DNA of 10,873 bases from Flavobacterium sp. (lineage in GTDB: Bacteria > Bacteroidota > Bacteroidia > Flavobacteriales > Flavobacteriaceae): the NCBI GenBank assembly GCA_030153045.1, contig JASLID010000011.1:1-10873 (forward strand), in the 5' to 3' direction. The position numbers and the translations under genes were made by a program. Of this stretch, positions 4,866 to 10,873 are shown piece after piece. How positions within the stretch are numbered: the stretch's first letter is position 1; each line of letters begins with the position of its first letter. The notes beneath the pieces were generated by a model. It was not told where the DNA came from, ran no database searches, and saw only the letters and a program-made list of their open reading frames with translations.

Positions 4866-6872
4866 ATGAAAAATACAATGTTGTTTTTTGTTGTTTTCCT
4901 TTCGTTACCTGTTTTTTCTCAGGATACTTTGCAAACAGTAAATATAGAAGCGCAACGAAAGAAACTTCAAAAATCACTACTTAAAACAACCAATACAACA
5001 ATTTTGTCGAGCAAAGAATTGCTTAAGGCTGCCTGTTGTAATTTGGCTGAAAGCTTTGAAACCAATCCGTCTATCGATGTGAGTTTTTCAGATGCTTTAA
5101 CCGGAACCAAGCAAATTAAAATGCTAGGTTTAACCAGTCCTTATTTGCTTATTGCCGAAGAAAACATTCCTAATGTTCGTGGAGCATCGCAAGCGTACGG
5201 ATTGTCATTTACGCCTGGAACCTGGGTAGAAAGTATTCAAATTACTAAAGGTGCTGGAAGTGTTGTAAATGGTTTCGAAAGCATTTCGGGCCAAATTAAT
5301 ACCGAATTGATAAAACCGGTAAATGATATTCCTTTCTTCTTGAATATGTATGGTTCGACCGATTCCCGTTTTGAAATCAATACTCATTTAAATAAAAAAG
5401 TTTCTGATAAATGGGCTACCAGCTTATTTGTACATGGAAACAGTCGTTTTTCAAAAAATGACATGAACAATGATGGTTTTCTCGACAATCCGCTGGGAAG
5501 TCAAATCAATGTCATGAACCGTTGGCAATATACAAATGCCGAAAAAGGATGGGTTAGTTTTTTAAATTTCAGATATATGAATGATGAAAAACAAACCGGC
5601 CAAGTTGATTTTAATCCCGAAAAAGACAAATTCACCACTAATTTTTGGGGTTCGGAAATTAATACTGAACGCTTTGATTTTTCTTCAAAAGTAGGGTATG
5701 TGTGGCCTGAAATGCCATACCAAAGTATTGGTTTTCAAAACGCTTTTTCGTCACACAATCAAAGGTCTTATTTTGGTTTAAACCAGTACAATATTAAGCA
5801 ACAAAGCTATTATTCGAACTTGATTTTTAATTCGATTATCAGCAATACGATGAACAAGTTTGCGACGGGTTTAAATTTCACTTTGGATGATTATCAGGAA
5901 TATGTCAATATTTCAAATTTGAGCCGAAAAGACAATTCGGTAGGAGCCTTTTTCGAATATACTTATGATAATACTGAGAATTTCAGCTTTATTTTAGGTG
6001 GAAGATTGGACTATCATAATCGTCTTGGATTTTTTGTAACACCAAGATTGCATGCACGTTACAATCCTTGGAAAGATGGGGTTTTGCGTTTTTCGGCAGG
6101 AAGAGGAAAACGTTCAGCTAATATTTTTGCCGAAAATCAGCAACTTTTTGGAAGTTCAAGAAATTTTAATATTTTAGATACTAATGGAAAGATTTACGGA
6201 TTAAACCCTGAAATTGCCTGGAATTATGGCTTTGGCATTTTACAGAAGTTTCATATTTTTTCTAAAAGTGCCGATGTGTCGGTAGATTTTTACCGTACCG
6301 ATTTTCAAAACCAAGTGGTGGTTGATTTGTTTCAAAGCCCACAACAGGTTGATTTTTACAACTTAAAAGGAAATTCGTTTGCCAATAGTTTGCAATTTGA
6401 ATTCAACTTAGAAATCATCAAACATTTGAATTTAAGAACGGCCTATAAATATTATGATATCAAAACGGATTATATTTCCGGAAGTTTTCAAAGACCATTG
6501 CAAGCCAAACATCGTTTCTTCGGGAATTTAGAATTTGAAACGCATATTCTAGAAAAAGGGCAACAATGGAAGTTTGATTATACTTTAAACTGGATTGGTC
6601 AGCAACAATTGCCAAATACTGCTTCAAATCCTATTGGTGAAAGATTGCCTGAGTTTTCGCCATCGTTTGTGGTGATGAATACACAAGTGACTAGGACTTT
6701 TTCATCCACATTTGAAATGTATGCTGGTGCAGAAAATTTTGGAAATTACAAACAAGACAAAGCGATTTTGGGTGCTAATGACCCGTTTGGAACAAGTTTT
6801 GATAGTTCAATAGTATACGCGCCGGTTTTTGGACAAATGTTTTATGCTGGCTTAAGATTTAAAATCAAATAA
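4866..6872 (+). CDS. TonB-dependent outer-membrane receptor, probably for metal
   Basis: A 668-residue outer-membrane beta-barrel receptor, typical in length. A signal peptide (about 1-18, ending PVFS before QD) is followed by a plug of about residues 40-150: ELLKAACCNLAESFETNPS, the TKQIKMLGL strand, and ITKGAGSVVNGFESISGQIN, the usual end of a TonB plug. The barrel ends in LRFKIK, with a weakly aromatic C-terminus. It lacks the carboxypeptidase-like N-terminal extension and has no SusD partner, which argues against glycan uptake. The plug carries Cys57-Cys58 near its start, unusual for a receptor and consistent with a thiophilic metal cargo (inference). The gene lies between the HYC/CC/PP and HMA genes on the same strand with gaps of 54 and 24 nt, so the three are probably one operon. 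The substrate cannot be fixed from sequence alone. Copper is one candidate. Confidence 0.88.
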   Translation: MKNTMLFFVVFLSLPVFSQDTLQTVNIEAQRKKLQKSLLKTTNTTILSSKELLKAACCNLAESFETNPSIDVSFSDALTGTKQIKMLGLTSPYLLIAEENIPNVRGASQAYGLSFTPGTWVESIQITKGAGSVVNGFESISGQINTELIKPVNDIPFFLNMYGSTDSRFEINTHLNKKVSDKWATSLFVHGNSRFSKNDMNNDGFLDNPLGSQINVMNRWQYTNAEKGWVSFLNFRYMNDEKQTGQVDFNPEKDKFTTNFWGSEINTERFDFSSKVGYVWPEMPYQSIGFQNAFSSHNQRSYFGLNQYNIKQQSYYSNLIFNSIISNTMNKFATGLNFTLDDYQEYVNISNLSRKDNSVGAFFEYTYDNTENFSFILGGRLDYHNRLGFFVTPRLHARYNPWKDGVLRFSAGRGKRSANIFAENQQLFGSSRNFNILDTNGKIYGLNPEIAWNYGFGILQKFHIFSKSADVSVDFYRTDFQNQVVVDLFQSPQQVDFYNLKGNSFANSLQFEFNLEIIKHLNLRTAYKYYDIKTDYISGSFQRPLQAKHRFFGNLEFETHILEKGQQWKFDYTLNWIGQQQLPNTASNPIGERLPEFSPSFVVMNTQVTRTFSSTFEMYAGAENFGNYKQDKAILGANDPFGTSFDSSIVYAPVFGQMFYAGLRFKIK

Positions 6873-6896
6873 TTACAATTTTAAAATAAATCAAAG

Positions 6897-7241
6897 ATGA
6901 AAAATATAATTTTAGTACTGTTAATCACTTTTGCAGGTTTTTCTGGTCAAGCGCAAGATGTGAAGAAGAATAAGAATGCCAAAGTCGAATTTCATGTGAG
7001 TGGCAATTGTGAAATGTGTAAAAAGCGCATTGAAAAAGCTGCTATGAGTGTTTCGGGTGTTAAAACAGCCGATTGGCATATGGATTGCGGTACACTTTAT
7101 CTGATTGTAAATCAGGAAAAAACAGATGTAGCATCTATTCAAAAAGCCATTGCAAATGTAGGTCATGATAATGATGGAGTGAAGACTACTCCTGAAATTT
7201 ATCAAAAACTGCACACTTGTTGTCAGTATGATAGAAAGTAA
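6897..7241 (+). CDS. Exported heavy-metal-associated (HMA) domain protein
   Basis: A 114-residue protein with a signal peptide (about 1-19, ending SGQAQ) and one HMA/ferredoxin-like domain from about 28 to 95. The metal site is Cys38-x-x-Cys41 in GNCEMCKKRIEKAA, as in copper chaperones and MerP, followed by the VSGVKTADW strand. Additional cysteines are Cys64 and a C-terminal Cys108-Cys109 pair in LHTCCQYDRK. The signal places the protein in the periplasm, where it could take metal from the upstream TonB receptor or buffer it (inference). It is the last gene of the operon and is closed by a strong hairpin terminator 5 nt after the stop. Which metal is bound is not decided by the sequence: Cu(I), Zn, Cd or Hg are all possible for CxxC HMA domains. 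Confidence 0.88.
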   Translation: MKNIILVLLITFAGFSGQAQDVKKNKNAKVEFHVSGNCEMCKKRIEKAAMSVSGVKTADWHMDCGTLYLIVNQEKTDVASIQKAIANVGHDNDGVKTTPEIYQKLHTCCQYDRK

Positions 7242-7246
7242 AATAC

Positions 7247-7280
7247 AAAACTCCTTGATGAACTTCAAGGAGTTTTTTTT
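7247..7280 (+). terminator. Rho-independent terminator of the metal operon
   Basis: AAAACTCCTTGA (7247-7258) pairs perfectly with TCAAGGAGTTTT (7265-7276) around a 6-nt loop, and the run of eight T ends at 7280. It lies 5 nt after the HMA stop codon. Confidence 0.92.
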
Positions 7281-7322
7281 ATAAATGAATGTTAATGTGT
7301 CGCTAAAAGAAAAAATATTTTT

Positions 7323-7330
7323 TAAATTCG
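7323..7330 (+). promoter_or_regulatory. Possible -7 element of the small membrane protein gene
   Basis: TAAATTCG differs from TAnnTTTG at one position and ends 4 nt before the ATG at 7335. No matching -33 TTG is seen. A promoter is expected here because the gene follows a strong terminator. Confidence 0.35.
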
Positions 7331-7334
7331 CGGC

Positions 7335-7625
7335 ATGAAATTTTTTACCAAAATAGTTTTAGGTATTTTTATTTTGTTTCAATTCTCTACAATTATAGTT
7401 TGTATAATTAATAGTAGAAATGAAACCACTTTTACCTATAATATTACGGAAGAAGAAGAGCATTCAAAAGAAGTCAAAGAAATAAAATCGGCATTTGTTA
7501 TTAGCAAATACAAACTTTTATCTCTTTTTGACGAAATGCCTTCAAAAGAAGTTCATGATACTTATCTGTTAAAGCATTACGCTGTAAATTCTACTATTTT
7601 TCTTTTACCGCCTGAACAAGTTTAA
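7335..7625 (+). CDS. Small membrane-anchored protein of unknown function
   Basis: I do not recognise this 96-residue product. Visible features are a basic N-terminus (MKFFTK), one hydrophobic segment at about 7-26 that could be an uncleaved anchor or signal peptide, an acidic stretch EEEEHSKEVKE (39-49), a short basic KYK (58-60) and a C-terminus ending IFLLPPEQV. It stands alone between the terminator of the metal operon and the promoter of the SulP gene. The proline-rich tail loosely recalls the PP block of the HYC/CC/PP protein nearby, but there are no cysteine pairs and only Cys23, so I would not assign it to that family. Codon use resembles its neighbours and the frame is clean, so it is probably a real gene. 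Confidence 0.6.
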   Translation: MKFFTKIVLGIFILFQFSTIIVCIINSRNETTFTYNITEEEEHSKEVKEIKSAFVISKYKLLSLFDEMPSKEVHDTYLLKHYAVNSTIFLLPPEQV

Positions 7626-7652
7626 AACATAAAATTCAAACTATAGGCTTAA

Positions 7653-7683
7653 TTGTCTATGGTAAAATAATGTTTTAAATTTT
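7653..7683 (+). promoter_or_regulatory. Probable promoter of the SulP-carbonic anhydrase operon
   Basis: TTG at 7653-7655 is followed after 20 nt by TAAATTTT at 7676-7683, one mismatch from TAnnTTTG. The ATG is 8 nt further on. AAAGG at 7684-7688 lies 3 nt before the ATG, too close for an ideal Shine-Dalgarno site. Confidence 0.45.
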
Positions 7684-7691
7684 AAAGGTAT

Positions 7692-9293
7692 ATGACAAAA
7701 AAAATCAATCTTTTTGCCAACCTTAATTCAGATTTTCCAGCTGGGTTAGTGGTTTTTTTGGTTGCATTACCCCTGTGTTTGGGTATTGCCTTAGCATCGG
7801 GTGCGCCGTTGTTTTCAGGAATTATTTCAGGAGTAATAGGAGGGATTGTTGTAGGATTCTTGAGTAAATCACATTTAAGTGTTTCTGGACCTGCAGCAGG
7901 TTTAACTGCTATCGTTCTTACTGCAATTACAGCTTTTGGCGATTTTAGAGTGTTTCTGTTAGCCGCTTTAATAGCAGGGATTTTGCAGCTTATTTTAGGA
8001 TTCATTAAAGCTGGAAGTATTTCTAATTATTTTCCAACAAATGTTATCGAAGGAATGTTGGCAGGTATCGGAATTATCATTTTTTTAAAGCAAATTCCAC
8101 ATGCTGTTGGGTATGACAAAGATTATGAAGGAGACTTGTCTTTTGTGCAATCTGATGGTGAAAATACTTTTTCCGAAATTTTTTCAGTACTAGGAAATAT
8201 TCAATTGGGAGCAGTAATTATTACGTTAATCTCTTTGGCTATTTTAATTTCTTGGAACAAAGTTCCTTTTCTTAAAAACTTAAAATTGGTTCCAGCGGCT
8301 TTAATAGCTGTAATTTTTGGGATTGCTGTCAACGAACTATTTATTTATTCTGGAAGTAGTTTGGCAATTTCAGGAGATCATTTGGTTTCATTGCCAGTTC
8401 CTACCAGTTTTGAAGAGTTTAAAAATATTCTCGTAACACCTGATTTTACCTCAATTACGAATAAACAAGTTTGGGTTGTGGCTTTTACCATTGCTATTGT
8501 AGCTTCTATCGAAACCTTGCTTTGTATTGAAGCTGCTGACAGAATGGATGTTCACAGACGTTATACAGATACGAATGTTGAATTGAAAGCGCAAGGAATT
8601 GGTAATATTGTAAGTTCGTTGTTAGGTGGATTGCCTATGACATCGGTTGTGGTTAGAACTTCGGCCAATGCTAATGCAGGAGCGCAATCTAAAATGTCAG
8701 CAATCATTCACGGTGTGTTACTTCTGGTAAGCGCCTTAGTAATCCCTTTTATACTAAATAAGATTCCTCTGGCCACGTTAGCTGCTATACTTTTGTTAGT
8801 GGGTTATAAATTAGCCAATCCAAAAGTAATCAAGCATTTTTTCGAAAAAGGGAAATACCAATTTATTCCTTTTATATCTACTTTGTTAGCAGTTGTTTTC
8901 ACAGATTTGTTAAAAGGTGTAGCTTTGGGAATTGTTATAAGTATCATTTTTATTTTGAAAGGAAATATGCAAAGAGCTTATAAATTTAGAAAAGAAGAAT
9001 TTCACGATGGTGATGTTATTCATATTGATTTAGCCCAGGAAGTCTCTTTTTTAAATAAAGCAGCAATAAAATCGACGCTATCTTCGATTCCTGAAAATTC
9101 AAAAGTAGTAATTAATGCTGCTGATACAGTGTATATTGCGCACGATGTGTTAGATTTGATAAAAGAATTCAAAAAAATCAGATCAAAAGAAGAAAATATA
9201 AAAGTGAAATTAGTAGGCTTCAAAAAAGCATACGATTTAGTGAATACTGGGGAAGAAGAAAAACACGTTTTTGTAGAACACAAGCCAGTATAA
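7692..9293 (+). CDS. SulP family inorganic anion transporter with STAS domain, probable bicarbonate carrier
   Basis: A 533-residue inner-membrane transporter of the SulP/SLC26 family. Residues about 14-425 form the membrane domain. The conserved TM3 motif is SVSGPAAG (63-70), and the TM8 region is ASIETLLCIEAADRMD (271-286), close to the BicA-type sequence. GLPMTSVVVRTSANANAG (313-330) is the conserved segment after TM8. Residues about 440-525 resemble a cytoplasmic STAS domain (FLNKAAIKSTL, then KVVINAADTVYIAHDVLDLI). SulP proteins carry sulfate, bicarbonate or other anions. The gene is followed after 21 nt by a beta-carbonic anhydrase on the same strand, which favours bicarbonate as substrate (inference from context). 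No sulfate-assimilation gene is near. Length and membrane layout are normal. Confidence 0.9.
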   Translation: MTKKINLFANLNSDFPAGLVVFLVALPLCLGIALASGAPLFSGIISGVIGGIVVGFLSKSHLSVSGPAAGLTAIVLTAITAFGDFRVFLLAALIAGILQLILGFIKAGSISNYFPTNVIEGMLAGIGIIIFLKQIPHAVGYDKDYEGDLSFVQSDGENTFSEIFSVLGNIQLGAVIITLISLAILISWNKVPFLKNLKLVPAALIAVIFGIAVNELFIYSGSSLAISGDHLVSLPVPTSFEEFKNILVTPDFTSITNKQVWVVAFTIAIVASIETLLCIEAADRMDVHRRYTDTNVELKAQGIGNIVSSLLGGLPMTSVVVRTSANANAGAQSKMSAIIHGVLLLVSALVIPFILNKIPLATLAAILLLVGYKLANPKVIKHFFEKGKYQFIPFISTLLAVVFTDLLKGVALGIVISIIFILKGNMQRAYKFRKEEFHDGDVIHIDLAQEVSFLNKAAIKSTLSSIPENSKVVINAADTVYIAHDVLDLIKEFKKIRSKEENIKVKLVGFKKAYDLVNTGEEEKHVFVEHKPV

Positions 9294-9314
9294 TTAATTG
9301 AAAAAACAAAAAAA

Positions 9315-9950
9315 ATGAGCGATTTTTATAAAAAAATATTAGACAACAATAAGAAGTGGGTTGAAGAAAAATTAAGTCAAGACCAAAATTTTTTTAAAGA
9401 TTTAGCACAAGGACAAACACCACCGTTGTTATGGATTGGTTGTTCTGACAGCCGTGTTCCTGCAAATGAAATTACAGGAACGAAATCAGGCGAAGTGTTT
9501 GTGCACAGAAACATTGCCAATATGGTAGTGCATAGTGATATGAACATGTTGAGTGTGTTAGACTATGCCGTAAATGTTCTGAAAGTAAAACACGTCATCG
9601 TTTGTGGACACTACGGTTGTGGAGGTATTAAAGCAGCTATGGGTAATAATTCATTTGGAATAATTGACAACTGGATCAGACACATCAAAGATATTTACCG
9701 ATTAAATAAAGATAAATTAATTGATATAGAGAATGAAGAAGAGCGTTTCAATAAATTTGTTGAATTAAACGTAAAGGAACAAGTGCTAAATTTGGCTAAA
9801 ACATCCATAGTACAAGGCGCTTGGAAAGATGGGCAGGAATTATATTTGCATGGCTGGGTTTACGGTTTAAACTCAGGTTATGTGACTGATTTAGATGTGA
9901 ATTTTTCCAAAAATGACGATTTACACGAATTATATCAGTTAGATATTTAA
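9315..9950 (+). CDS. Beta-class carbonic anhydrase
   Basis: A 211-residue cytosolic zinc enzyme interconverting CO2 and bicarbonate. The full active site is visible: Cys43, Asp45 and Arg47 in GCSDSRVPA, and His99 and Cys102 in CGHYGCGGIKAA. FVHRNIAN (62-69) and LHGWVYGLNSG (178-188) are further family motifs. The length fits the E. coli Can-like type. It lies 21 nt after the SulP transporter gene with no terminator between, and is followed by a strong hairpin terminator, so the two form a transcription unit. Together they could bring in bicarbonate and equilibrate it with CO2 for carboxylation reactions or pH balance (inference). Confidence 0.95.
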   Translation: MSDFYKKILDNNKKWVEEKLSQDQNFFKDLAQGQTPPLLWIGCSDSRVPANEITGTKSGEVFVHRNIANMVVHSDMNMLSVLDYAVNVLKVKHVIVCGHYGCGGIKAAMGNNSFGIIDNWIRHIKDIYRLNKDKLIDIENEEERFNKFVELNVKEQVLNLAKTSIVQGAWKDGQELYLHGWVYGLNSGYVTDLDVNFSKNDDLHELYQLDI

Positions 9951-9975
9951 GATTAATTTAATTATAATAAATAGG

Positions 9976-10009
9976 GCGAATGTGCTAATTGTAGTACATT
10001 CGCTTTTTT
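9976..10009 (+). terminator. Rho-independent terminator of the SulP-CA operon
   Basis: GCGAATGT (9976-9983) pairs with ACATTCGC (9996-10003). The inner GCTA/TAGT lengthens the stem to 12 bp with one G-U pair and a 4-nt loop, and six T follow at 10004-10009. It begins 25 nt after the carbonic anhydrase stop. Confidence 0.9.
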
Positions 10010-10020
10010 AATAAAAAATG

Positions 10021-10028
10021 TATATTTA
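10021..10028 (+). promoter_or_regulatory. Possible -7 element of the dedA gene
   Basis: TATATTTA is one mismatch from TAnnTTTG and ends 4 nt before the ATG at 10033. It supports that start over the ATG at 10018, which would lie upstream of the box. No -33 TTG is seen at the right distance. Confidence 0.35.
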
Positions 10029-10032
10029 CAGC

Positions 10033-10713
10033 ATGGAAGACTTTAACTGGCTGCAGCTTTTGAACCCAGAATTCTATATATTATTAGAGTTTGGAGGAAT
10101 TAAAATAGGATTATTTGTAGTATTATTTATCATTTTTGCCGAAACTGGTTTATTAGCCGGTTTTTTCTTGCCAGGTGATAGTTTGTTATTTTTAGCCGGA
10201 ATTTATAGCGAAACTTTGATGAGTCAGTTTTCATTAGGAAATGATTTTTTAAATGTCACTATGTTTGCTTTGTTAGTTTCAATAATGGGAATCTTCGGAA
10301 ATATGGCTGGTTATTGGTTTGGAGCTAAAAGTGGAACGTATTTATACAATCGAAAAGATAGTTTTTTATTCAAGAAAAAATACTTGTATCAGTCGAAAGA
10401 ATTTTTCGAAAAATACGGAAGCAGAGCTATTGTTTTTGCTCGTTTTTTGCCTATTGTAAGAACGTTTGCGCCAATAATTGCAGGGATTGTTTCTATGGAC
10501 AAGAAAAAATTCATGTTCTTTAATATTCTAGGGTCTTTTTTATGGTCTTTTTCTATGATTTTTGCAGGACATTACCTTCATGCCCTTTTCTTAGATAAGT
10601 TTGGAATCGATTTAAAGCATTACATCGAATACATTGTTATAGGAATTATAGCTTTGACGACATTCCCGGTTTTGTTTAAATTATTGAAGAAATCAGTTCA
10701 TTTGGAACATTAA
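10033..10713 (+). CDS. DedA family inner-membrane protein
   Basis: A 226-residue polytopic protein of the DedA/VTT family, which includes transporters that recycle undecaprenyl phosphate and other lipids and helps maintain proton-motive force. Family signatures are present: FAETGLLAGFFLPGDSLLF with Glu37 and Asp49, and FARFLPIVRTFAPIIAG with Arg137 and Arg143. These match the charged residues required in E. coli YqjA-type proteins. Hydrophobic segments lie near 25-57, 76-97, 133-152, 161-182 and 199-216. The frame also opens at an ATG at 10018 (five more residues). I prefer 10033 because the product then begins MEDFNWLQLLNP like relatives and a -7-like box lies between the two ATGs. The gene stands alone between two terminators. 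The exact lipid substrate is unknown. Confidence 0.9.
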   Translation: MEDFNWLQLLNPEFYILLEFGGIKIGLFVVLFIIFAETGLLAGFFLPGDSLLFLAGIYSETLMSQFSLGNDFLNVTMFALLVSIMGIFGNMAGYWFGAKSGTYLYNRKDSFLFKKKYLYQSKEFFEKYGSRAIVFARFLPIVRTFAPIIAGIVSMDKKKFMFFNILGSFLWSFSMIFAGHYLHALFLDKFGIDLKHYIEYIVIGIIALTTFPVLFKLLKKSVHLEH

Positions 10714-10726
10714 AATAATTTGAAAT

Positions 10727-10760
10727 AAAAAAATCCGAAGCTATAAACTTCGGATTTTTT
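10727..10760. terminator. Bidirectional terminator between dedA and groEL
   Basis: AAAAAATCCGAAG (10728-10740) pairs with CTTCGGATTTTTT (10748-10760) around a 7-nt loop. A-run and T-run flank the stem on both sides, so the hairpin can end transcription of dedA on the plus strand and groEL on the minus strand, which converge here. Confidence 0.9.
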
Positions 10761-10783
10761 ATTTTTATTTGGTTGCAGGAAGA

Positions 10784-10873
10784 TTACATCATTCCTGGCA
10801 TTCCACCGCCCATTGGCATTCCGCCACCAGCGTTTTCTTCTTTAATTTCTATTAAAGCACATTCTGTAGTCAA
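10784..10873 (-). CDS. groEL: Chaperonin GroEL, C-terminal fragment
   Basis: Only the last 29 codons and the stop are in the window, and the rest lies beyond the right edge. The minus-strand product reads LTTECALIEIKEENAGGG, then MPMGGGMPGMM. LTTECALIEIKEEN is the end of the equatorial domain, and the Gly-Met-rich tail is the hallmark of GroEL/Hsp60, the ATP-dependent folding chamber that works with GroES. The gene converges on dedA, with a shared hairpin terminator between. Identification is firm because the tail is distinctive. Confidence 0.95.
   Translation of the reverse strand: MTTECALIEIKEENAGGGMPMGGGMPGMM

Noticed and set aside
5205..5387. Minus-strand open frame inside the TonB receptor gene
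   Set aside because: Antisense to the conserved plug region, with no independent start signals or recognisable product.
4866..6872. TonB receptor as a SusC-type glycan importer
   Set aside because: It is too short, lacks the carboxypeptidase-like N-terminal domain and has no SusD gene beside it.
6921..7268. Minus-strand 115-codon open frame opposite the HMA gene
   Set aside because: It starts inside the terminator hairpin and is antisense to a well-supported CxxC metal-binding protein.
7682..8005. Minus-strand 107-codon open frame opposite the SulP gene, and another at 9020-9283
   Set aside because: The residue composition is that of an antisense frame, and both lie within conserved SulP/STAS coding sequence.

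Overview
The window looks like chromosomal DNA from a member of the Flavobacteriaceae, most likely Flavobacterium or a close relative. The evidence is the low-GC coding style, the XrtF exosortase pair and the HYC/CC/PP small protein typical of flavobacteria, a GroEL tail ending in GGGM repeats, and several upstream boxes matching the Bacteroidetes sigma -7 element TAnnTTTG. I see no mobile element, tRNA, rRNA or CRISPR array. No stretch over 300 bases lacks a gene.

Layout. (1) 1-1041, minus strand: a GAF-family free methionine sulfoxide reductase, then rpsO with a strong promoter and its own terminator, then the first codons of pnp. rpsO-pnp is a classic conserved pair. (2) 1114-2080, plus strand: the exosortase-family membrane protease xrtF (TTG start) overlapping the gene of its associated small membrane protein. 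(3) 2140-4330: an ATP-cone/Mrr-like nuclease overlapping a beta-CASP metallo-beta-lactamase RNase. This pair is the least understood part of the window. (4) 4386-7241: a probable metal-handling operon made of an exported Cys-rich HYC/CC/PP protein, a TonB-dependent receptor with a CC pair in its plug, and an exported heavy-metal-associated (HMA) domain protein. It is closed by a strong terminator. (5) 7335-7625: a small unrecognised membrane-anchored protein. (6) 7692-9950: a SulP anion transporter followed by a beta-carbonic anhydrase, probably a bicarbonate-uptake/CO2-hydration pair, closed by a terminator. (7) 10033-10713: a DedA-family membrane protein. (8) 10784-10873, minus strand: the last codons of groEL, separated from dedA by a hairpin that can terminate in both directions.

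Most of the window is ordinary core genome. The items worth a second look are the ATP-cone nuclease/beta-CASP pair, the metal trio in which every protein carries a vicinal Cys-Cys pair, and the placement of -7-like boxes exactly 4 nt before three start codons, which suggests leaderless mRNAs. Also of interest are the sulfoxide reductase with His in place of the usual resolving Cys, and an exosortase with no visible sorting substrate.
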